Assembly: GCA_945875845.1 (NCBI GenBank)
Contig: CAMCMB010000054.1
Span: forward strand, 1 to 48,812
Reading direction: 5' to 3'
Length of the DNA stretch: 48,812 bases
Source of the DNA: Pirellula staleyi DSM 6068
GTDB lineage: Bacteria > Planctomycetota > Planctomycetia > Pirellulales > Pirellulaceae
Shown here one piece after another: positions 25,401 to 32,508 of the stretch. Numbering within the stretch: the first letter of the stretch is position 1; every line of letters starts with the position of its first letter. The notes beneath the pieces were generated by a model. The model was not told the DNA's origin and did not search any database. It saw only the letters and a list, made by a program, of their open reading frames with translations. The position numbers and the translations under genes were made by a program.

Positions 25401-25589
25401 CGGCCGGTTATCTTGACAGCCGCCACCGCGATCCTCGCCATGATCCCGCTAACGCGAAGCGTGTTTTGGGGACCGATGGCGATCGCCATCATGGGGGGCC
25501 TATCGATCGCAACGTTTTTGACGCTGATCAACTTGCCAGCGCTGTACGTCTTGTTCTTTCGAGTCAAGCCGCCGGTGGAGTTGCAATAG
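22461..25589 (+). CDS. RND efflux pump permease (HAE1-like)
   Basis: A 1042-residue inner-membrane transporter with the AcrB-type architecture: one N-terminal span, a large periplasmic loop beginning MGRAEDPSFTIKTAIV, a membrane bundle, a second periplasmic loop and a second bundle. The proton-relay aspartates are present in transmembrane helix 4 (LGLLVDDAIIAVEM, near residue 413). In helix 10 the motif reads GMDMRNSVILVD, with Arg in the place of the AcrB Lys. The pump should export hydrophobic or toxic compounds by proton antiport. No outer-membrane TolC-like gene follows, so the channel must be encoded elsewhere. The ATG at 22461 overlaps the adaptor stop. Confidence 0.94.
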   Translation: MMDASPKAAEGDHSWNLSRWAVTHPAFVTFLILACSVAGLQAYFQMGRAEDPSFTIKTAIVSATWPGATSEEMQQQVAEDVEDKLRETPHLDFLQTYCLPDRMLTIVQLKDTAPRKEVPNIWYQVRKKLGDIQNQMPQGVIGPAVNDEYGDVYSALYAFTGDEYSSAELKRICEKVRKQLLRIGDVEKIDIIGEQAERIYVEFSHSKLSTLGVTPQQIFDSVQRQNVLMRSGSIDTKTDRIHVRVSRDFDGIEEIKAVPVQANGRVFRLSDIAEVKRGYEDPPVYLVRFNGKPAVALGVVMSKGGNVVKLGEALNKEFVAIREQMPLGVSIGNIAFQPHVVEESVGEFIKSFVEALIIVLVVSFLSLGFRTGIVVALSVPLVLSISLVVMNAIGLNLDRISLGALILALGLLVDDAIIAVEMMSVKMEEGWGRVDAATFAWTSTAFPMLSGTLITVVGFLPVGFARSAAGEYAGGIFWVVGIALIASWFVAVVFTPHIGVKILPDFHKKPGVEHHVPFQSPFHRTLRSIIRVCVRRPLYVVSITFAMFVASVFGFTQLQQQFFPLSSRTELMIDVRMNEGASGEATYRMVEKIEGVLQPLLEPADGKEQPSVDRFTSYVGAGAARFFLALNPDLPNPSFGKIIIQTTSIPARETLRAELNRRFEQEECFSDASLRVMRLEFGPPVGFPVQFRVIGPDPKTVRSIANDVREVMRTEPTALDVNLEWDEPSKSIHVDIDQDRARLMGLAPQEIELGLQTLLSGTPISQYREESETIQVVARAIESERLNLTQFADMTLFTQNGKAVPLSQIGNIRPGLEEPIVWRRNQERSLSVRCDVADGFQAPDISGKIAKKLTALKAGLPVGYRIEAGGAIEESNKANKALFAMFPIMILLMLTLLMSQVHSFKKMILIFGIAPLGLIGAVAFLLLFGAPFGFVALLGVIALAGMDMRNSVILVDQIEQDIAQGLSEWDAVVESSVRRARPVILTAATAILAMIPLTRSVFWGPMAIAIMGGLSIATFLTLINLPALYVLFFRVKPPVELQ

Positions 25590-25993
25590 GCCCCTCATGA
25601 AGTTTCTAACGTCGCGGGGCCGAGGAAACTTTCTCACCCATGTGGCAAGCACTTGGGGGCCGGGACCGCTGCGCGGTTTGGCTGGTTTTAGCCGACCAAA
25701 CTTGCTGTCCAACGACACGAGGTCGTTGGGGCAGGGACGCTCGCTGCGCTTGCGTTGGATGAAGCTGGCAGGTTCATCGGGAGGGCGAGGCTCCTGCCGA
25801 GATTACGACGCAATGGTTCGGCAGGAGCCTCACCCTCCCCAGCAAGGAATGGATTGGGCAAAGTCGAGGAAAACATGTTACCAGGGGTGGCCTCACCCTC
25901 CCCAGCAAGGAATTGGTTCGGCAACGTCGAACAAAATATGTTTACCGGGGTGACCTCATGCTCCCATTCTCCCCAATGAATTGTTAGGGCGAT
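25590..25993. repeat. Composite GGCAGGAGCCTC palindromic repeats
   Basis: The gap after the RND gene carries a hairpin element at about 25780-25840 (arms GGGAGGGCGAGGCTCCTGCC and its complement around GGTTCGGCAGGAGCCTCACC). It is followed by two tandem copies (about 25840-25905 and 25905-25970) of a segment with AGCAAGGAAT, GGCAA(A)GTCGA and ACATGTT/ATATGTT. The same two modules occur together at 32268-32462. The region codes for nothing recognised and may serve as, or contain, the terminator of two convergent operons. Confidence 0.75.
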
Positions 25994-28900
25994 TCATCTG
26001 CGAACGATCGGGGGTAGATTTTGCTCTGCGGTTTGACGAAATGGCATAAGTTCGACGGGGAACTGGTACGTTCGCGGGTCGAATGGGTCATCGCTCACTT
26101 GAAAAAGGCTGCCATCCTTTCGGCGGTGCATTCGCGCTGACTCCTCCTTGTTCAGTGGCCTCGCACCTACGCGACCAAAAACGGCGATCTGGTTGCCCGA
26201 TTCGTCGACCGCTCGGTCGCGATCTACGCCTCGCGACACGCATAGGGCATGACCATTCTTCGGGAGCTTGCGGGTTGCGATCAAGCATGGATTCGGTTGT
26301 GGTGAAAACCCGTCGTTGCCTGGTAGCTCTGGACTGGTCAATTGAAGGACTCTCAACCCGTTTTTCCCGTCTGCAACGTAGGCAAACTGACTAACGTTGG
26401 TGATGCCGAGTTTGACGTCATGAGCATCGTCGATCTGTCCACCTGCGTTGTAGATCTGATCGATGAACGCTAATTCCGGGTTGGTGATATCCAAGATAAC
26501 GAGCCCCTCCTTGCCACCCGCCACATAGGCATACGTGCGACCGAGGTAGATGCTGTTCGCTTCATGCAGGGGGACGGTATGGACATGCCGAGGAATGGCC
26601 AGTTCCGTGGCGTCCAAAACCTTGACTCCTTCGTCATCGCAAACAAACGCGTATCGGAACTGCACCGCGACACTTTTGGGATGATGGAGTACCTCGTTTC
26701 CAACAACGGTACATACGACAGGTTGTTTGGGGTTGCTGAGGTCAACCACCACGAGTCCGGCATCGCAACAAATATAGGCATAATGTCCAGCGATCGTAAT
26801 CGCCTTTGCGCCGCACAAGATGTTGTTGGGGTTGAAGGTGACGCCTCGCTCCAAGAAATTGTTGGATGGGTTTCCGTCGAGCAACGTTGCTGCGCTGACC
26901 ATGACGAGCCCTTCGTACTTGTCCGTGACATAAATGTATGCATACAACGGATGAACGGGGGACTCGAAGTTCTCGGGCCGATGGGTCCGCGTCGGGTCTG
27001 GAGCGATGGTCGTCGGGGCTGCTACTGCGGTTGCGTACTTGGTTCGAACATAGAGGCGCTGTCCCATCGGCGAGACCGGCGCGGTGGTAATTCTTTCTGA
27101 GAATGCCTTGTTATCGATGAATGCGATATCGAATACTCGCAAGCCACCTTCGCCGCAGGCTGCATAGAGGAACTCACCCCGATGTTGCAACGAGAGCACT
27201 TCGGGTTTCCGATATCTGGGGCTCAAAACCTCCAAAATATCTCGGCCTGGATGTTCGTGCGCATGTTCTAGTTCTCGATGATGTTTGAGATGTTCCTTGT
27301 AGTTTTCTGGGTAGGCAATCGAATGCAGGGAGCTGCCCAAGACCGCTTGCGGTTCGCTTTGTTCTGTTACAACGACTCCTTCGAGGCCGTGTTCTCCAGC
27401 CCCAACCCAGCAATAGCGGCCCATGAAATTGGTAGATCCGGTCCCCTGCATGAGCAATTGAGACATGATGGCGTTGTTGTCGTTGTTGATTGAGACGTGA
27501 CAGTCGCTACAGGATTTCGTTTCCGAGGTGCCTGGTAACGCATGACCTGGAGGTGCTGTCCTCCAGTCAGGACCACCTCGGACGGTATGTGGGACATTCG
27601 TGCTGAAGGCGATGCCGCTGAGCCCCTCACCGCTAATAGTCTGCTGCTGAACATAAACGGATTCGCGATTCCCATTATAACTGCCGACGTGAATGGCACA
27701 TGAACTGCGCGCAGGTCCGATGCGATTCCCGGTGACGTTCCCATCGCGGGCCAACATGTATACGTCGTCCCTCAGTGTCTGGAAGTTGTACGAAATCCGA
27801 TTGCGTGAGACTTCCCCAAGCCCATGTAGGTTTGGGGCTTTGACGTTTGCCTTTTGCGGTAGGTGGCATCCAAAGCAACTAGGATTCCAAGAGCTGTGGC
27901 ATGCGATACAACTCATATTGTTGTTTTGATGGGCGCATTTTTCATTGGGCAAGGTGTCTCCCCAACGCATTGCTCCGTCGTCATCCAATCGGACGGTTTT
28001 GGCGATGTGACTTTTTGGGTTGTATTCATCGCTGAGAGGATCGATGGTGTCCGCAGTTTGAGTCACTTCCCAAATGAGGTCCTTTTCGACATTGCTGCGT
28101 TGGATGAGTTTCGGTTTCTTGCCAGGCGCTCGTTTGATCTCGAAACGAGGCTGACCAAAGGCAGTTCGGAGAGCCAAGAGATTGGTTGGTTCTTTGGCGG
28201 ATGCGGGACCGCTGGTAGGTAGCTTGGGTGGCTGTCCCGCCTTGAGCAGTTGCTCGACTTTGTCAACCAGCGAGGCTCTCGCATCCCCATGGCAGTCGAT
28301 GCATTGGATCTCGATAGCCGCGCGCACTTCGCCATAGAGTTTTGTGTCCCCATGTCCGTCTTGATAGAAATGGCAATCGACGCAGTGCATCCCTTTTTCC
28401 ATGTGGATATCCATCATATGAACAGGTACACCATCGCGTTGTTTCCCATGAATCTTCTCAAATTGCTCGGACGGCGCTACTGCGGCCATGAGATCTTTTG
28501 TCGTTGGGCTCTCGACTGTTTTTCCAGTATGGTCAAGCAATTTTCCCGTTCGGTCTTTTTTGAAAACCGCTCGGTAAACCCACCCATGTCCATGAAAGTC
28601 TGCAAATTGCGTGTGCTTCAATTTTGGGTTCAGATCGCTCACGTTGTTTAGAAACTCCGGATCACCCCATAGACCTCGGGCTGCGGATTCTTCTGGATTG
28701 GACATGGAAGCTTGAATCAATTGCTCGGCTGTTGGATCGTTCTGTTCCTTTGGGTACATGCATTGCCCATCCGTCTCATTGTCCCACCACATATAGCCGA
28801 GATAGGAGTTGAGCACATTGGTTCCTGGATGCATGTGACAAACCATACATTGGCTGGTTGGCATGCTGTTCGTGAACATGTGTTGAATGGGATGTCCAGA

Positions 28901-30073
28901 TTCGTTCTTTGGAATGGTGGGGTCTATGACCTTAACCCAGTCATCTTTTGCGGATGCGGCTCGACCAAGATTGCCATATTTGGCAAACGGGCCGGATGAG
29001 GTGGGTGAACGATCGTTTGCGTACACAACGTGGCACGCGCTGCAACCACTGCTGCGATAGTCACCTGGGTGATCATTCGTACCTAGAAAGTTCAGTGTTG
29101 GATCGAGCAACCGGGTCTTCTGAAGACCGATGAACACTGGGTCGGTTCTGTTTTCGGTCCCGAGCCCGCGCGTGCTTAGGCGTTCGCGAGGACGGCCAGG
29201 TTCTTCGAGTCGTTCCGGTATTCCGATTTCGGAACGGAATCTACCGCCCCGCTCAAAGATGCGAAGAATATTTCCAGGCTGGGATGCTTCAAAGCGTGGC
29301 AACGGATCAAGAAAAGGGACAACACCTTTTCGATCGATCTCGTAGGGGGAAGGTGCGGGAACGGATTGGAGTCGTTGCGGTTTGCCATTCATCGAGTAGC
29401 TCTCTCCATAGCGAGACCACTTCTCCGGCGAACCTCCATTGTTATAGATGGCAGCACCCCAAAGCATGCAACCGTGCGTCATGATACTTTTTCTGAGTTG
29501 CAACACTTCGTTCGCATGGCATTGACCACACGCGATGTGTGCGACGCGGAGATCGCCTGGATTTGCAAATCGAACGAATTCGGGGCTCTCATGATTGAGC
29601 AGGGCGTAACTTCGAACGGGATTCGCGGAGGTGGACCACATCTCGGGATATCGAGGTTGAACGTGAGCGCCTTTCTTGGAGAAGTCGTTCGCGTTTCCAC
29701 CGTGGCAGTCTGTGCAGCCGATCGAGACCGTGTTGGGTGGATGCATGCTGCCTACATCGGAATGGCATTGAATACAGGATATGCTTTTGGCATTCGCCTG
29801 TTGGGCGGACTGCCGATACAGATCGGTTTGCAATAGATCGATTGGAATCGGATAGGATTCGTTACCTGCAATACCAAGGTGTTTCGCTGGCCCCCAGGGA
29901 TCTTCACCCATACGGGCTGGAACGGGTGGCTGGTGAAACTTGCCACCGGGTGGGGCGAGCGGCCTAGCGGATTGCGCGGAGCAGTTCGACGGCTGGTGCA
30001 GCGATTGGGCAACAAGAATGATGACCAAAAAGAACGCCCATCGAACGCAGGACTCGCAGGGTCGTCGGATCAT
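25994..30073 (-). CDS. Decaheme cytochrome c fused to LVIVD beta-propeller
   Basis: A 1359-residue exported protein. After a signal peptide (hydrophobic AFFLVIILVAQSL, residues about 13-25) there are ten CXXCH heme-binding motifs: CIQCH, CTDCH and CGQCH before residue 190; CSACH near 342; CMVCH near 407; CVDCH and CIDCH near 562-590; CIACH and CFGCH near 720-735; and CSDCH near 854. From about residue 965 to 1290 come at least six LVIVD-type blades (YAYICCDAGLVVVDLSNP, YAYVAGGKEGLVILDITNP). The family of the heme part is not one I recognise. It starts 2 bases after the stop of the upstream barrel gene, so the two are surely co-transcribed. A role in electron transfer across or at the cell surface is inferred. 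Confidence 0.88.
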   Translation of the reverse strand: MIRRPCESCVRWAFFLVIILVAQSLHQPSNCSAQSARPLAPPGGKFHQPPVPARMGEDPWGPAKHLGIAGNESYPIPIDLLQTDLYRQSAQQANAKSISCIQCHSDVGSMHPPNTVSIGCTDCHGGNANDFSKKGAHVQPRYPEMWSTSANPVRSYALLNHESPEFVRFANPGDLRVAHIACGQCHANEVLQLRKSIMTHGCMLWGAAIYNNGGSPEKWSRYGESYSMNGKPQRLQSVPAPSPYEIDRKGVVPFLDPLPRFEASQPGNILRIFERGGRFRSEIGIPERLEEPGRPRERLSTRGLGTENRTDPVFIGLQKTRLLDPTLNFLGTNDHPGDYRSSGCSACHVVYANDRSPTSSGPFAKYGNLGRAASAKDDWVKVIDPTIPKNESGHPIQHMFTNSMPTSQCMVCHMHPGTNVLNSYLGYMWWDNETDGQCMYPKEQNDPTAEQLIQASMSNPEESAARGLWGDPEFLNNVSDLNPKLKHTQFADFHGHGWVYRAVFKKDRTGKLLDHTGKTVESPTTKDLMAAVAPSEQFEKIHGKQRDGVPVHMMDIHMEKGMHCVDCHFYQDGHGDTKLYGEVRAAIEIQCIDCHGDARASLVDKVEQLLKAGQPPKLPTSGPASAKEPTNLLALRTAFGQPRFEIKRAPGKKPKLIQRSNVEKDLIWEVTQTADTIDPLSDEYNPKSHIAKTVRLDDDGAMRWGDTLPNEKCAHQNNNMSCIACHSSWNPSCFGCHLPQKANVKAPNLHGLGEVSRNRISYNFQTLRDDVYMLARDGNVTGNRIGPARSSCAIHVGSYNGNRESVYVQQQTISGEGLSGIAFSTNVPHTVRGGPDWRTAPPGHALPGTSETKSCSDCHVSINNDNNAIMSQLLMQGTGSTNFMGRYCWVGAGEHGLEGVVVTEQSEPQAVLGSSLHSIAYPENYKEHLKHHRELEHAHEHPGRDILEVLSPRYRKPEVLSLQHRGEFLYAACGEGGLRVFDIAFIDNKAFSERITTAPVSPMGQRLYVRTKYATAVAAPTTIAPDPTRTHRPENFESPVHPLYAYIYVTDKYEGLVMVSAATLLDGNPSNNFLERGVTFNPNNILCGAKAITIAGHYAYICCDAGLVVVDLSNPKQPVVCTVVGNEVLHHPKSVAVQFRYAFVCDDEGVKVLDATELAIPRHVHTVPLHEANSIYLGRTYAYVAGGKEGLVILDITNPELAFIDQIYNAGGQIDDAHDVKLGITNVSQFAYVADGKNGLRVLQLTSPELPGNDGFSPQPNPCLIATRKLPKNGHALCVSRGVDRDRAVDESGNQIAVFGRVGARPLNKEESARMHRRKDGSLFQVSDDPFDPRTYQFPVELMPFRQTAEQNLPPIVRR

Positions 30074-30075
30074 TT

Positions 30076-32034
30076 TTAATACTCGAAGGCGGCCTCGAAA
30101 AACCCCGCCGCAAGGTTGCTAACGTGCCCATTGAGCGGTTGGTACAAATCGCGAAATCCGTTGCCAACCATGAGGCCCGACAAGCCACTGACAAAGATTA
30201 CGTTGTTGTTGAGAAGAGGACGGTATTCAAAACCAGCACTCAAGTCTAGACCGATCTGACTACGAATGTTGTTTTGAAAAACCAGCGCCTCCAGTGAGTC
30301 TGTTTGATTAAACCAAAGATAGTTGGCGTTCGTGATGAGTTTGAGCTTCGTTGTCAGGTCCGCATCAAAGCCCGTGTTGACGAGCTGAATCCCAGGATTG
30401 ACGAAATTGGTTTGACCCTGAAACTTGCTGCTCCGCAAATCAGGCAAAAGGCTCTGTCGGTTCACTAGGTTAACGCCGAATAATTTGATTTGCTGTCTAT
30501 TCCAGTAGCTGAACTCCCCGCCGGCAAAATTCGGGTTGTCGAAGATGGCGTCGAAGCCGGTAGCACGGCTGTCATTGGGGTCACTATCTCCGGACGCATA
30601 GAAGTAGGAGCATCGAAATCGAGCCCAATCGCGGTCGTAGGACAGCTCGAGCGCTCCCATGCAAGCACTGATCGTTTGAGGCTGGCCGGCGATCGGATTC
30701 AATTCGTCGGTACCCGTCACGTAATACAATGCGTGGCTGACGTTGTAGCGGTTGATGTGCCCATTGCCCGCCCAGCCGAGATAGTATGCGTCCACCTGAT
30801 GCGGTGAGAACACTCCAACTGGGTCCGGCCGAACCAAGAAATCGTTTCGGTCAAACTTCGTACTCGCCTTGTCTCTATTGTAATGAAAGTTAAGTTCAGT
30901 ATTGTAACCCGGAAACACGAAGTCTTGCCGATAGTAGTTCATGATGAGCGTATTTTGGTGCCTATCCTCAAAGGTGTTGAGCAAGCTGTTCGTTTCCTTT
31001 TCGGTTTGATCGAAAAAGATGACATTGTATTGGTCCTGGTTGCTCAATCGATTCCCGAAGATTCGCACTCCGCGGTTTATGTCGGAGAAGATGAAGCCGC
31101 GAAAGTCGCTGGTGAACGGCTGAGAACCAACTCTCACCGAAAGGAAATCGTAGTTGGGACTCATGTCCGCGATCTTCGTTTCGTAGAACCATTCCTCCAG
31201 CGCCCAGTCCGTCTTGTGACGATTTGTACCTTTGCGAACGTCCGGAGAGACGACCCCCAACTCTTGAACCTTGAGATAGTTTTGATTGAATATGAAGTTC
31301 ATCCTCAGCCGCCAATCAACGGGCTTAAAAGCAGCATCTCCCTTGAAAAGGTCGAACGCGGCTGAGTTGTTCTGCGTGAAAAAGAACTGGTTCGGGTTCC
31401 CAAAAAACTCATTTTCAAACGGATTTGGCGAAGATTCAAAAGGAGTGGTTGGAATAGGCGTTTGGCGGTACTCGAAGAGGTTGAGCTGTTTGAACTGAAA
31501 TCTAAGAAATGTATCTTGGCCGGCGATTGGAAAATCGCCCTTAAGCACATTCTGATTGAAGGGATCGCACAAAGCTCCTTGCACAAACGGGTAATCATCC
31601 CCGACTGGATGGCCCTTGCCGTATCGATCCCAGGTAGGGGAGCCGATGCGCCATCGATCTTCGATCGGAACGAAGTGGTCGGTGCTCTGCGACTCCGTCG
31701 GCGCGACCGAGCTTGGGCCAGTGAAGCCAAGCGGCGCTTGAAATGGAGTTCGAAAGTACGGAGCGGTTTCTGGCGGATACGATTCGAATGGCGGAAGAAC
31801 ACGGTTCATCACGTCTGGCGGCGCGATGCTCTTCGGCTCAGCAGTCGGTTGAGATTGCCCAAGCCCTTCACCCCGAAACGAAAAACGATCGTCCTCATTC
31901 GGCGAGTCTGAAAAAGTACGAGCTGCGGATGATTGCCCAAACGCGATCCTAAAATCGCAAACGGGACTTACCCACAGGATCCATGCAAATAGAGCTGTGT
32001 ACGGATTCTTGAACACAAGCCGACAGATTCTCAA
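30076..32034 (-). CDS. Outer-membrane beta-barrel-like protein, partner of the decaheme cytochrome
   Basis: A 652-residue exported protein. The N-terminus has a hydrophobic signal (TALFAWILWVSPVCDFRIAFGQ), then a Pro/Ser-rich linker of about 140 residues. The rest alternates aromatic/hydrophobic and polar residues in strand-length blocks with Asn/Asp turns (NTLIMNYYRQDFVFPGYNTEL, HINRYNVSHALYYVTGTDE), and it ends FFEAAFEY with an aromatic last residue, as is common for outer-membrane barrels. No CXXCH is present. No in-frame ATG precedes the conserved part and the start is TTG. It is first in a two-gene operon with the cytochrome. I infer a porin-like sheath, comparable in layout, not in sequence, to MtrB-type systems. 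Confidence 0.7.
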   Translation of the reverse strand: MRICRLVFKNPYTALFAWILWVSPVCDFRIAFGQSSAARTFSDSPNEDDRFSFRGEGLGQSQPTAEPKSIAPPDVMNRVLPPFESYPPETAPYFRTPFQAPLGFTGPSSVAPTESQSTDHFVPIEDRWRIGSPTWDRYGKGHPVGDDYPFVQGALCDPFNQNVLKGDFPIAGQDTFLRFQFKQLNLFEYRQTPIPTTPFESSPNPFENEFFGNPNQFFFTQNNSAAFDLFKGDAAFKPVDWRLRMNFIFNQNYLKVQELGVVSPDVRKGTNRHKTDWALEEWFYETKIADMSPNYDFLSVRVGSQPFTSDFRGFIFSDINRGVRIFGNRLSNQDQYNVIFFDQTEKETNSLLNTFEDRHQNTLIMNYYRQDFVFPGYNTELNFHYNRDKASTKFDRNDFLVRPDPVGVFSPHQVDAYYLGWAGNGHINRYNVSHALYYVTGTDELNPIAGQPQTISACMGALELSYDRDWARFRCSYFYASGDSDPNDSRATGFDAIFDNPNFAGGEFSYWNRQQIKLFGVNLVNRQSLLPDLRSSKFQGQTNFVNPGIQLVNTGFDADLTTKLKLITNANYLWFNQTDSLEALVFQNNIRSQIGLDLSAGFEYRPLLNNNVIFVSGLSGLMVGNGFRDLYQPLNGHVSNLAAGFFEAAFEY

Positions 32035-32267
32035 AAATTAACCGAATGAAGTCGCATAGTGATGATTCCATAAGAGATATCGGTCCGCGTGGAGCATTAA
32101 GTGGAATGGAAAGCAAACTATCGTAGGAATTGCGAAAACCTTAAGGACTGACTGGGAATGCCAGCATTAATGTTGCGAATTCGGTAGACGGAGGTATAGT
32201 TCAGTGGATGGCTTGCAGCAGCCCGTTAGCCTATGTTTATCGGCCCATGTTGTGATCGACGCCTACG

Positions 32268-32462
32268 CAATGGTTCGGCAGGAGCCTCACCCCTCGCTCT
32301 AAACATCTTTGCTATGGCGAATGCATTGGAAACCAATGGGAGGGCGAGGCTCCTGCCGAGCTTACGACGCAATGGTTCGTTAGGAGCCTCACCCTCCCAG
32401 GCAAGGAATGGATTGGGCAAAGTCGAGGAAAGCATGTTTACAGGGGTGGCCTCACGCACCCG
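32268..32462. repeat. Second copy of the composite palindromic repeat
   Basis: This lies within the 474-base gap between the barrel gene and the dockerin gene. It has a half element near 32268-32295, a full hairpin at about 32338-32399 (arms GGGAGGGCGAGGCTCCTGCC and complement), and the second module (AGGCAAGGAATGGATTGGGC...ACAGGGGTGGCCTCA) at about 32398-32455. The same module pair is found at 25780-25970, nearly base for base. The rest of the gap (32035-32267) holds the promoter region of the divergent genes but shows no clear site. Confidence 0.75.
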
Positions 32463-32508
32463 AGCCATCCATGAGTTTGGCCAGAACTTTCAGATCGGAC
32501 GAAATTGA

